Source of the DNA: Tubiluchus corallicola
Taxonomy: Eukaryota; Priapulida; Priapulimorpha; Priapulimorphida; Tubiluchidae
Length of the DNA stretch: 42,548 nt
NCBI GenBank assembly: GCA_030141605.1
Contig: JAQGDQ010000280.1
Span: 187,510-230,057 of the forward strand
Direction of reading: 5' to 3'
The stretch's first letter is position 1. Every line of letters begins with the position of its first letter. Below the pieces are notes generated by a model. That model searched no databases. It was given only the letters and a program-made list of their open reading frames with translations, and had not been told where the DNA came from. The position numbers and the translations under genes are program-made. Below, one piece after another: positions 10,655-20,597 of the stretch.

Positions 10655-10925
10655 ACCTGATAGTTTAGTCTAGTGGTAACGTCCGGTTTCCGTCTGGGAG
10701 GTCGTGAGTTCAACACAGTGGTCAGGTCATAACCAAAGACTTTAAAAATGGTACCTGCTGTTGTCCTGCTGTCTGCCATTCTGGGTAAAAGTGGGGTAAT
10801 AATTCTCTCTGTTAAGTAGTTGTAGATTGTTATTTACAGTCTGTCCAAACGCTCTTTGGACCTTATGTTATTTGTTCATCCAAAAAGCGAATTTTTAAAT
10901 AAAGTTTACTATTATCTTATTATTC
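10655..10925 (+). mobile_element. tRNA-derived SINE, copy 1
   Basis: The head has an A-box-like TTTAGTCTAGTGGTAACG and, about 35 bp on, a B-box-like GTCGTGAGTTCAACAC. The body includes CCAAAGACTTTAAAAATGG and GTTGTAGATTGTTATTTACA, and the tail is AATAAAGTTTACTATTATC. The same order of blocks recurs at 13530-13760 and, inverted, at 39200-39402. RNA polymerase III internal promoter boxes and a simple-sequence tail define a SINE. It would depend on a LINE for movement. Confidence 0.8.
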
Positions 10926-11900
10926 TAACCGTCCATGTTTTAATATCTGAACTTTTAAAAGTTTTCCAGGACAAAGCTAGTGGACTGTCGCTGATAACAA
11001 GGTTCTTCTGAGCTCACACGCTTTTTTTTCAATTTAGCAAAATAACTTCTCACCAGATCACTTGTCTGACTGAACTTACTGACCAACTGACAGACAATCG
11101 ACTTAATGGCTAAGTTTTGACATGGTGCAAAACTGGTAAGAACATATCGTACAAAAATGAACAGGCATAAAGTCTGAAAACCATTTATAGAGAATTTCAG
11201 GAAAATTTTCTAGAAACTTCAAACACATTTGCACAAACAAAAATGTCATCGAAGCACTAGAACAATAATTATCAAACCGTCATGCGTGTTATTTTGGAAA
11301 GAAAAACCTTTACCATAACCCTCACGCAACTTGCTCACTTTAACCGGATGTTTCAAGTGCCCCTTGGCTCAAAGGAAACCAAGCAGACCTGATGACCTGA
11401 AGACCTGCACCATAGAAAATGAAACTTAAACATTCGAGGAAACAGAGATCAAGTTTCAAAATATTTCCGGTTTGTTAAGGACACTTTGCATGCCAGAAGA
11501 GTTTAATATGGACGAGTAACCTCTGACAAAAATACTTCATAGTTACATACGTGTGTCGATTTCTCAGCTTAGGATTATTATCAGTTACGTCACCGAAATT
11601 ATTTTGAAATATAAAGTAGCGCAATATACACCCAATCAAAAAACTGCAATTGACTATATACATAGACACGTATGTATATAGTTTTCTCATTTTACTTACT
11701 GCTCAATCAGTTTTTTCATCATTTAACTAACCTTTTTTATAATTTAGTTTTTAGCTAGGCTAAAAGGTACTTGTTTACGACAGAACCTAGTAAATACGAT
11801 ATTGCTACAGACAAGTAGCGACCCGAATTGATTAAAGGCGAAGATATAGGAATTTAGATATAATAATATTTCACGTTAGGCATTCTTTAAAAAATAGTGT
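10926..11900. other. Unique AT-rich sequence, no gene seen
   Basis: No repeat or convincing frame. A 71-codon minus-strand frame (11475-11690) shows no recognisable motif. Confidence 0.4.
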
Positions 11901-12000
11901 GTTTCCTTTCAATATTTTAAAGAATAGATAGTTTTGACCTGCAGTTTAACATCGGGCCAGATTTTGCTTTCACGTTTTTTCTACTTGACATGCATTTGAA
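11901..12000 (+). repeat. Direct repeat, left copy
   Basis: GTTTCCTTTCAATATTTTA, TTTTGACCTGCAGTT and CCAGATTTTGCTTT recur with moderate divergence at 12280-12370. The two copies flank a GAT array about 380 bp apart. Confidence 0.75.
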
Positions 12001-12145
12001 GAGGATGACCAGTGGTCAAGGTCATAATAAGGTTTAAGAGCAAGTTGATTGAAACGTGTTTGCAAATTTCCCAACTTCGAGCTCATCTTATTCCATGTTA
12101 ATCGGGTTATCAATTCAATATATCTTCCCACTTCAGAAACTTTGG

Positions 12146-12155
12146 GATGATGATA

Positions 12156-12235
<80 letters not shown>

Positions 12236-12243
12236 AATGATGA
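12146..12243 (+). repeat. (GAT)n trinucleotide microsatellite
   Basis: About thirty near-perfect GAT units. The poly-Asp and poly-Ser frames across it are artefacts of the repeat. Confidence 0.95.
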
Positions 12244-12279
12244 TTTTCCGCGCAAGTCTTTTTTGAAAAAAAATGGTAC

Positions 12280-12370
12280 GTTTCCTTTCAATATTTTACG
12301 GAGTAGATTGTTTTGACCTACAGTTGAAGATTGGGTCCGGTTTTGCTTTAAAAATAAGATACATTTGAAC
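12280..12370 (+). repeat. Direct repeat, right copy
   Basis: Partner of 11901-12000: TTTCCTTTCAATATTTTACG, TTTTGACCTACAGTT and CCGGTTTTGCTTTA in the same order. Confidence 0.75.
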
Positions 12371-12434
12371 AAATGCAAGAAAAGTTTTAAGTTGTCGGTT
12401 TATGTGAGTTTTAGTACAATTGGTTTTAATACAA

Positions 12435-12515
12435 TCATAAATCGTACGTAAGTAAGCTCTGGGATTCGAACTCGGATCTGCACTTCGGGCACCTATGCTA
12501 ACAATCACATGTGAC
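12435..12515 (-). repeat. tRNA-like SINE head remnant with strong B box
   Basis: The minus strand contains TTGTTAGCATAGGTGCCCG and then GATCCGAGTTCGAATCCCAG. The latter fits the B-box consensus GGTTCGANTCC well. The spacing is tRNA-like, but no acceptor stem forms. Different from the 10655 SINE family. Confidence 0.45.
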
Positions 12516-12807
12516 GTCTACTGTGAAGATCTCTCATTCATTGTTTGTGAATATAATGCCATTCATATCCAATTTCCAAATCCAGTTTCTTAGTAATTAT
12601 TTCACAGAGTACAATAGTAGTATATAAAAAGTCGTCCTGGTCACATGCACGTCATTAAAATAACCAAGAATGTGGAGAATTCCCTCCTTAAACCGCAGAG
12701 ATTTTGTAATAATGGCAGTAATTGTTGGAAATGTGGTTCTAAACCTCAACCGTGTAACACTAAATAACTTCCGTCTAACAGTAAACACCCAAAGTCACTT
12801 CCTGCAG

Positions 12808-12930
12808 AGATCAAGACTTAATCAAGATGAGCCGGATTAAAAGCTCTAATCCGATTACGTCATGTCCTGCTATAGTTATCAAGTGGCTAACTTGATCTCT
12901 CTAATAGTCAAGCAGATTAGTAATCTCACA
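12808..12930. promoter_or_regulatory. Cluster of K50-type homeodomain (TAATC) sites
   Basis: Within 123 bp: TTAATC (12818), GGATTA (12834), TAATCCGATTA (12847-12857) and GATTAGTAATC (12915-12925), plus TCAAGTGG, an NK2-like site, near 12879. TAATC-n-GATTA is the dimer arrangement bound by bicoid/Otx/Goosecoid/Pitx-class proteins. A GAGATCAAG / CTTGATCTC inverted pair (12808-12816, 12891-12899) brackets much of the cluster. This is a sequence pattern only; enhancer activity is an inference. Confidence 0.3.
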
Positions 12931-13099
12931 CACAAAAGACTTCATCCTACAGAGTACATTAATATGGTAAACCCAGTAGGCTCTTCTTAATTCCACCGTA
13001 ATTAACGTTGGGTCATTACGGATTCAGTCAAATTATTGAGTTCTCATTCTGCATGGCCTGTTGCTCTAGTCTGGTACCCTCGCCTAGTCTGGTACCCTT

Positions 13100-13500
13100 A
13101 ATTGAGCAATGGAAGACTTGTGTTAAAGGCCCACACAATCCCAACAGACACTGAAGTTTTTTTAACGAATTATTATGATTAACCAAGTTATTATTAAATA
13201 AAAGAGATTTATCAATTAAATAATTTACATTTTTCTGGCGAATTTCGAATGCGTGAATTGCCGAGTTACAGAAAGCGTCTTTGGTGACCTCGTGACTGTA
13301 CTCATTACGTCATTCGTCTCGCGCAACGAAAAATGGCGGTTCTTCAAATTTAACGCGGTTAACATACAAGCGACAGAAATAAAAAACACACGTTTTACAG
13401 TAAGTTTATAATGAAATAAATTGAATATTCGTAATGACGGTTAAGGTTTAAGTTGTAAAAGCTTATATTATAGTGAGGGTTAGTTTGACTTTAAAGATTC
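13100..13500. other. Unique sequence, possible eroded TTAA-type element
   Basis: Starts TTAAAGGCCCACACAATCCC near 13124 and ends near ACTTTAAAG at 13494. The ends show only weak inverted similarity and no second copy is seen in the window, so I call it undetermined. No gene. Confidence 0.25.
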
Positions 13501-13529
13501 AAATCACTGGTTGTCTATGGTAACGGTAT

Positions 13530-13760
13530 TTTGACCAGAGTCAAATGGTAACGCGTCCGTCTTCCGTCTAGGAGGTCTTGAGTTCGGTACAGTGGTTGGG
13601 TCACACATGAAGGTTTTAAAAATCGTATCTTATGTTGCCTCTGTTAGTAGTTAGTAGTCTCTGTTATGCAGTTGTAGATCGTTATTTACAGTCGGCAAAA
13701 ACATGTTTGAGCTTACGTTAATTGTTTATGTAAAATCCGACTTTGAATAAAGATAATAAT
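13530..13760 (+). mobile_element. tRNA-derived SINE, copy 2
   Basis: Same block order as 10655-10925: AGTCAAATGGTAACGCGTCC, GGAGGTCTTGAGTTCGG, GGTTTTAAAAATCGTATC, CAGTTGTAGATCGTTATTTA, then AATAAAGATAATAATG. The tail runs directly into the trinucleotide array that follows. Confidence 0.8.
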
Positions 13761-14020
<260 letters not shown>

Positions 14021-14601
14021 ATCTACTTGATTAATTTAATGTGATGAAGGGAGCAGTGGTTTGTTAAAATATCGTTGTTATTATCAAACATTGTTGCGAT
14101 TAACAATGTCATTATTTATGGACACACAACACAAGTCATTACATTACAAGCACTAGGCTGCCTTTTAAAATTTATCAGCTATTCAAAAACAATTAGGTGT
14201 ACAAGGAATTTCAGCGAAAACCGCTCCAAATATCATTATCGATGGACCCCACGCACTAAAATGGATAATGCTTACATTTTAAACGTCGCAACATACATAT
14301 AACTTTCACATACCTTGTTAATAATAAAGCAATTAGGCTAGAGTAGAGTAATTAGCATTCGACCACTAATGTTTCAATTTGTAGTTTAATTGGTGAACGG
14401 GGCTTTACATCCATAAACTTGCATTAATTACTTATTAGACCAACAGGCTGAAAATTGTCTAGGGAGTCGCGTTTAATTTAACAATAACCATAAAACTATC
14501 AAATTTAGGCGCCATTTTATTGGTTATAACTAGCTTAGGTTCCTGGGAGGAAAGCATGTGGTCTCACAGGGGGTATTAACAACTTTTATAGTTTTTTTAC
14601 C
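14021..14601. other. Unique AT-rich sequence, no gene seen
   Basis: A 75-codon plus-strand frame (14075-14302) has no recognisable feature. Several TAATTA/CTAAT words occur at 14330-14440. Confidence 0.4.
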
Positions 14602-15078
14602 TTAAGGGGGTAAGAAATAGGGAATTTTAAAGTATATCTCAAAAACTTTACATACAAAGTTGTATAAATTTGCATTACACTTGCCTGTTTAAAAACAGAT
14701 GTAGGGAATAATGAAAATTTTTAATAAATTTAAAATGTTCGCGTCGCTTAGTAAAACGGCGCTGACTCGCCATCCCAGTGTGCACCACTGATTCACCTAA
14801 AAACACGCTATTGATCTTAATAACGCTATAAAGTAATTCGACCTTCTACTTAGTTGGTGAAGAATGCGCCACGAATGCTGTGATGATTTTTCAAAATTTA
14901 CACAATGTTATCTAAACTTGTTTTAAACGACTTATGACTAAAATAGCTGCCCAAGTTTTATACTGCGTTACTGTTAAGGCAAGCCCTGTGTGCAATAAGA
15001 CAGCACGTAAATGGTGCAAAGTTCAAGACGAATTTTAGGCTCAAGTTATGAAGAGTCTTTTCTTGTCTTTTAGACTGT
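14602..15078 (+). repeat. R3 family dispersed repeat, copy a
   Basis: Starts at TTAA (14602-14605) with GGGGGTAAGAAATAGGGAAT. Internal landmarks shared with other copies are ACAAAGTTGTATAAATTTGC, CCAGTGTGCACCACTGATTC (itself a short hairpin), AATGTTATCTAAACTTG, and TATGAAGAGTCTTTTCTTG near the end. Other copies: 17110-17606 (minus), 29085-29330, 30985-31475 (minus) and 32659-33260. No coding frame, and the right terminus is uncertain. Confidence 0.75.
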
Positions 15079-15132
15079 TTTTGAGAGCCGTTACGGCAAC
15101 GATGGAGTTACGACTCTTCGTTCTGCTATAGC

Positions 15133-15472
15133 CAGTGGTTCCCAAACTTTCTCGGACCGTTACCCAAATCGGGAAACCCGGTCGTGTCCATTACCCTCCA
15201 CCTAGTACTACTTTTCCAACTCAAAAAGTAAACACACATATATGCCACAAGCAAGCAAAATTATTTATGTTTGCTCGTGACATAAATAAATTTCCAGGTT
15301 GTTGTTGTTGTATTGTTGCCAAAACAAGAATTACAATTTCAAGAAGAAAACTACGTAAAATGCATTCCGAGCGAAATTTTAAAAATTTTCAGAGGGGTGT
15401 CCGTTACCCCCCCCCCCCAAAAAAAACCATATTACCCCGGGGGGTAATTTACCCCTACTTTGGGAACCACTG
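15133..15472. mobile_element. Non-autonomous hAT-like element (340 bp)
   Basis: Termini CAGTGGTTCCCAAACTTT and, inverted at the right end, CAGTGGTTCCCAAAGTAG are characteristic of hAT-superfamily elements. The flanks carry TGCTATAG on the left and TGCTATAC on the right, an imperfect 8-bp target duplication offset by one base. The interior holds no transposase. A run of C followed by A lies at about 15409-15427. A 207-codon frame running through and beyond the element (15135-15758) crosses its boundary and is not a gene. Confidence 0.85.
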
Positions 15473-15539
15473 TGCTATACAAGCAGCACGGTACACCTTG
15501 TTTACAAATCATTGTATAAAATCACGAATCCAGCATTTT

Positions 15540-15830
15540 TACCAGCATAGCACGATATTAGGGCTACCCGGGTTCAGGGAGGCAATAAAGCAACACGGGG
15601 TCACGGATATCTCACCTCGCCTGAACGAGTCTGTCTCGCCCAGACAAGCCATTTCCGTTTCCGCTGCCCTCCGCCAACCAACTGGTCTCGCTCGTCGGGT
15701 CGCCCGCGTTTCACTTGAGTCACGCAGCTGGAGTCCGTGCGACCTGCTACCGATTTGACGTGGACCTCGCTAACGACAGAGCTTCCTTCTGTGGGCTGGT
15801 TACCACGGTCAACCGAGCGACCAAGTTCTC
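15540..15830. other. CpG-dense, GC-rich block in AT-rich DNA
   Basis: CpG dinucleotides are far denser here than elsewhere in the window (for example CGCTCGTCGGGTCGCCCGCG around 15690-15710). Frames on the plus strand stay open to 15758, but I recognise no protein motif and no repeat partner. It could be a promoter-type CpG island, an exon of an unseen gene, or a fragment of a foreign or unmutated repeat. Confidence 0.4.
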
Positions 15831-15997
15831 AAAACAAAAGAAGCTTACAGAAATTGCTGCTATTACACAACTAAGCAAATGACTGCACGAAGCTACCATG
15901 GGACTTTTGAAGAGTTTTAAAATCAATCAAGCAATTAATTACTTATGGTTTAATTGCCTTGAACACCCTTAACACCGGCGCACATGCACGCATGCAC

Positions 15998-16002
15998 GCA
16001 CG

Positions 16003-16047
<45 letters not shown>

Positions 16048-16075
16048 CTGATTGCTTGACTGTTCTTCAAAAGTC

Positions 16076-16135
<60 letters not shown>

Positions 16136-16155
16136 CGTGCGTGTGTGTATGCGCG
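15998..16155. repeat. Inverted (CA)n / (GT)n microsatellite pair
   Basis: A (CA)n run (to about 16047) is separated by a 30-base unique spacer from a (GT)n run (about 16077-16132, then GCGTGC variants). The arms are complementary and could fold into a long hairpin. Both alternate purine and pyrimidine, a Z-DNA-prone sequence. Peptide frames here are artefacts. Confidence 0.95.
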
Positions 16156-16430
16156 TGCGTATGCTATTAAAATAAACCATATATAATAGACATCCCGTCC
16201 AATAGTCTTTATAACAATAATCCTCAAGAATGAAATAATTTCTGACCATCTGATCACGCAGAAGCAATAAAATATTAACGGGTTTCTTGTCTACTATGCT
16301 AGAAAATGCAGTCTGAATTCCGGGAATTCTCCTGCAAGTTGCTCGTTGAAAGAGATGCAGGAAACTGAAGAGATCACACAGTCACGTACCACTGCATGAA
16401 CAGTTTACCATGACCCATTTGCAGAATCAC

Positions 16431-16626
16431 CATCGTCGTCATCATCATTATCATCATCATGATCGTGATCATCATCACCGCCATCATTATTATCATCATT
16501 GTCGTTATCATCATCATCACCATTATCAAGATCATCATCATTGACATCGCCATCACATTCGCCATCATCACCATCACCGCCATCATTATTATCATCATTG
16601 TCGTCATCATCATCATCATCATCGTG
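16431..16626. repeat. Degenerate (ATC)n array with a 97-bp internal duplication
   Basis: ATC/ATT/GTC/ACC triplets. The segment beginning ATCACCGCCATCATTATTAT occurs at about 16474 and again at about 16571, so the array grew partly by duplicating a 97-bp block. Confidence 0.85.
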
Positions 16627-17109
16627 AATGTGTTCTCATAGTTAGGTGAGATCTGACTACACAAACTTTCTATATCTGTCATTGTTCACATTGGAAATTC
16701 TTATTCCTTTCACTTATTCCTCCGTGGTTGTCAGAAACGCTTCTACTTTAGTCTGGCAGATAATCTAATAAATTACTGATTCTGCTCACAAATACCATTA
16801 TTTCCATTAGCTGGATTCCATGTCAAGAGCAATCAGCATCGCAGACATGTTGGAAGCTTGAGGCCCATGAGAGACGCTGATTCGACATATTATCGTAAAA
16901 TTTTACAAAATGTTCTTGGGTTATTGGAAGAGATACTTCACTTGAAAACCATATTTCGGATATTCGTAAAAGCAGCCCTACAAATAATGAGATTTGAAAT
17001 TTTAGAAATTTACCGATAAATAAAGATCGGTTTCGACGCGCGAAAAATAGTAAAATGTTTTTAAAATTTCTGTTCCCATTGACTTTGACTCTATCAGTTC
17101 TAAATTCAC
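16627..17109. other. Unique sequence, no gene seen
   Basis: Nothing recognisable on either strand. Confidence 0.4.
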
Positions 17110-17606
17110 AAGAAAAACACCATTCTTACACAAAGATAGAACATACGTCTTGAGATTTTGTATCGTCTACATATTGTGCTGCCTTATTACATAGAGAACT
17201 TACATTCAGTAACGCTGTATTCAAAAACTTGTAAATTTAAACTTCCATGTTGACCGTTAAGCGCAGCCATTTTAACGGTAAGTCATTTGAAACAAGTTTA
17301 CATTGGGTAACGTTTGGAAAAATAATCAGAGTATTTGTAGCATACCCGTCGCTAACTGAACAAAAATATAAATTACTTTATATTGTCAATGAGATTAATA
17401 ATATGTTTTTGGTGAGTCAGTGGTGCACACTGGGATAGTGAAACAGTGACGTTTTACCAGGTGGCGCGAACATTTGAAGTTATCAGGAATTTTCTTTGTC
17501 AGTTACATAATTCTTTCAAATAGCTAAGCGTTGTGCAAAACAATATAACTTTGTATGGAAAGTTTTTTGTGACACACTTAAAAATTCCCATTTCTTCCCC
17601 GTTTAA
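17110..17606 (-). repeat. R3 family dispersed repeat, copy b
   Basis: Inverted relative to copy a. The TTAA end is at 17603-17606 (minus strand TTAAACGGGGAAGAAATGGG). Shared landmarks are GTGGTGCACACTGGGATAG, AAATGACTTACCGTTAAAAT (minus) and GTTTTTCTTGTGAATTTAG (minus) near the far end. A 63-codon plus-strand frame inside has no support. Confidence 0.75.
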
Positions 17607-17824
17607 ATAATTGTTGTGAAAAAAAGCGAAGAACGGAGCCTATATATACGTAAAATATTTCTGAATAATGAAAGGAAATAATAACATATATGACTATGAC
17701 AGCATTTTCAACATTTGGCTTTATTGCCAAGGTATTTAGTTCCTACATGAATAATATATTAAACAATGTGTTGAAATAATAGTAAATAAAACAAAAAGAA
17801 CTTATACAGCATTATCAATTAAAA

Positions 17825-18282
17825 AGCAAATACTAAAATATTTCAAACATTTTACCACCTTTATCACATATAAATTTCAGAATAGTTCTGTACAATTCGT
17901 ACAAGCAAATGCTAAAATATTTCAAATATTTTACCACCTTTATCACATATAAATTTCAGAATAGTTCTGTACAATTCGTACAAGCAAATGCTAAAATATT
18001 TCAAATATTTTACCACCTTTATCACATATAAATTTCAGAATAGTTCTGTACAATTCGTACAAGCAAATGCTAAAATATTTCAAATATTTTACCACCTTTA
18101 TCACATATAAATTTCAGAATAGTTCTGTAAACATAGTCTAAGCAAATATTAACATATTTCAAATATTTTAGCACCATTTTCTCATATAAATTTCAGAATA
18201 GTTCTAAAGAACTCGTACAAGCAAACACTAAAATATTTCAAATATTTTACAACCTTTATCTCACATAAATTTCAGAATACTG
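17825..18282 (+). repeat. 79-bp tandem repeat array, six units
   Basis: Units start at 17825, 17905, 17984, 18063, 18142 and 18221. The middle ones are nearly identical; the last two are diverged. Each unit holds TAAAATATTTCAAATATTTT followed by A, a near-perfect palindrome with 10-bp arms around a central C, plus TTTCAGAATAGTTCTGTA. No coding capacity. Flanks 17607-17824 and 18283-18790 are unique. Confidence 0.95.
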
Positions 18283-18793
18283 GTGTATTTATTAAACATG
18301 ATCATTTTAACACGTAGTGTTGATCAAACAAGAGCCAGCTTTCTGTGTCATTATTAGATTATCCGGCGCACAAAGTGTTTACAAATTTCTTCATACACCC
18401 AATTTCCATAATCCAGGCTAATATTATGCACAGTGGGACCAATGTATTATTCATCACATAGCTTCATATTCATGCATTCAGCGGTGGCTTAGCGTGTTTA
18501 TTTGGCTCCTAGTTTGCGCGCGTGTTGAACAGTAATTTAATTTCTGCTTGGTAATTCAACTATTATACTGCGATTATAAAGAATTACACACAATATTTAA
18601 TAGCAGTGAATTAAGAACTATTCATACTGTTTTTGCTTTTCGCTACGTATGGTAAGTTAATTAGTTTATACGGTTATATCAGCGAGTTGCAAAGATAATG
18701 CTTCTGTAAAGCCGGGAATATGTGGCAAATCATTTACGTATCGTACGACTATGCCAAATGAAAGGATAAAGATAAACATATATACTAGCCCAA

Positions 18794-18995
18794 TCAGCCT
18801 TTTCACAGTTCCAGCGATTGATGATGATCGTGAAAAGGCCAAAGGTTAGATGTACCATTTGTGTACGCTTGACAATGTCCCGCAGTCTATGCCATAGTAA
18901 TAGTAACAGTTTAAAAAGCTAACAAGAACCTTACTTAGTAAATCACTCTACGCACACAGTAATGCATATTTAAGTAAAGTCCACGTAAAAAACTG
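18794..18995 (+). mobile_element. R4 family MITE, copy 2 (truncated left part)
   Basis: Begins CAATCAGCCTTTTCACAGTT and matches the left half of the 20598-20978 copy (GATTGATGATGATCGTGAAA, CGCTTGACAATGTCCCGCAG, AACAAGAACCTTACTTAGTA). The right half is missing: the match stops before a second R4 copy begins at 19022. Confidence 0.7.
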
Positions 18996-19021
18996 AAATA
19001 TTAATTAATTCTGCCTTTACC

Positions 19022-19397
19022 AATAAGCCTTTTACCAATAAGCTTCAGTGATTGACGAGGATCGTAAAAAGGTCAAAGGTTAAGTGTACCAGACAACGCA
19101 TTTGCGTACACTTGACAACGCTTCGCAGCCCATGCTATTACAATACTAACAGTTTTAACAGCTAGCTAGAACCTTACCTAGTTCATTTTTTTTGTTCCCA
19201 AGCATCCTGTTAGTAAATCACTCTACACACTGACTAATGCATAATTAAGTAACTGAAGTATACTAAACTGACGTGGCAGACGGCTTTGCTTTACCCATAA
19301 ATCACGTGACGGTTGTAGTTAAGACGCGTTGCTGTACACTTAACCTTAGACCTACAGCAACTGTGCGTGCGCACAATGAAACTGTGAAAAGGCTGTT
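19022..19397 (+). mobile_element. R4 family MITE, copy 3
   Basis: Left end AATAAGCCTTTTACCAATAA (a small rearrangement duplicating the ACCAATAAGC word), right end CTGTGAAAAGGCTGTT. The body is very close to 20598-20978, including GTACCAGACAACGCATTTGC and AAATCACGTGACGGTTGTAG. The 18 bases left of the terminus (ATTAATTCTGCCTTTACC) are also shared with copy 4. Confidence 0.75.
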
Positions 19398-20079
19398 AAA
19401 ATAAGATACAGTTCAAAAGCGAAAATGATGGTATGTTCTACCGACAGACAATTGTTAGAAACTGAAACATTTATAAATTATTTTAACAACTTTTTAATAT
19501 AGTTTTGATGAGTTAATTAATTTGCTTTGATAGAAATTCTTACTCAAATTAGAGTTTCTGTTTTGGCAAAAACAAAGAAAATTTTGTACATTTGCTCTAC
19601 CACTTGGTAAACTGAGGATATTTGTAAATATAATTATGAAATAAGATAGAATTTGCCTTAAATGGGGTATTCAGATTAAATTGAAAGTAAAACCCAATTA
19701 CTTTACACAACGTTTAGCTAAAAACTAATATTTAGTCAGAATGGCTACGTCAACTTACAGTCAAGTTACTAAATTCTTGCATAATGAATCCTTTCGTACT
19801 CTAACCTACGTTTATTATACTGTGACTACAATCAGACGAAAATCACTAAAAATTCACTGGTTGTTTCTAGAATTTTGGCACAAAATTGGGGAAAATGAGC
19901 TAGCCCTGTGAAAGAACAATGGTATTTTCATTTTTAAGTAAATGGTAATTCATTATTAATTTTACCGAATTAAGTTCAATTATTTCTTGTTCGCAAATAA
20001 TTAACGTTTTTTTCAGAAATCACAAACATACAGCGTTGCTTACTGGATAACTCAGAGTCCAATCATAAATATTTATCAC
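19398..20079. other. Unique AT-rich sequence, no gene seen
   Basis: No frame or repeat of note. Confidence 0.4.
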
Positions 20080-20520
20080 ACGATGACGAGCAATGCAGCC
20101 TCAGTCTCCTTCAAGCACCTCCGGGGCTTCCCTTAATCACATTACCCTCCAGCGTTTTCCTCCTATTAATGCAATGCCAGAAACAAACGGGCGAGTTTAG
20201 CGAGAGAAGAAATTCGTTTAATGAAGCTTAATCTAATCTAGAGGCACATTTATCTACGACGGAAAGTAACATAAACTCGCTTTACGAAGCAGCGGACGAG
20301 ACACGACACGCTAATTCAATCTTTACTGCAACATTTTATAGCTACGTAGCTGTCTTGTTATTGGATAAGAAATCATCTTTCCAGTTTGCTGTGTATGAAA
20401 CGTCTGTATACGAGCATCAGTTCAGAGCTTTCAACAATTTGTTTGGCTTCTCAGCAGTATAATGAAGCTTGCTGTGTTTAATTAGAAACAAGGGCAATAA
20501 AAACCCTTTATCGTGGGACG
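20080..20520. promoter_or_regulatory. Candidate cis-regulatory block rich in TAAT cores
   Basis: Non-repetitive, compositionally complex sequence containing TTAATCAC, TATTAATGCAATG, GTTTAATGAAGCTTAATC, GCTAATTC and TTTAATTAGAAAC homeodomain-type cores, together with TTGTTATTGG and AACAATTTG words that resemble SOX sites. ATGAAGCTT occurs twice. No ORF. The call rests on motif density by eye. Confidence 0.25.
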
Positions 20521-20597
20521 CCTGTATCGTGCTTCAAAAGGGTTTGTTTGCTCTAAAATATCCAACTCCAGAAGTATAAATTAATTCTGCCTTTACC

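Noticed and set aside
12133-12378. Poly-Asp / poly-Ser proteins
   Set aside because: GAT microsatellite translated in different frames.
15135-15758. 207-codon plus-strand ORF
   Set aside because: It crosses the boundary of a hAT-like element, includes its C/A homopolymer run, has a non-ATG start and shows no domain.
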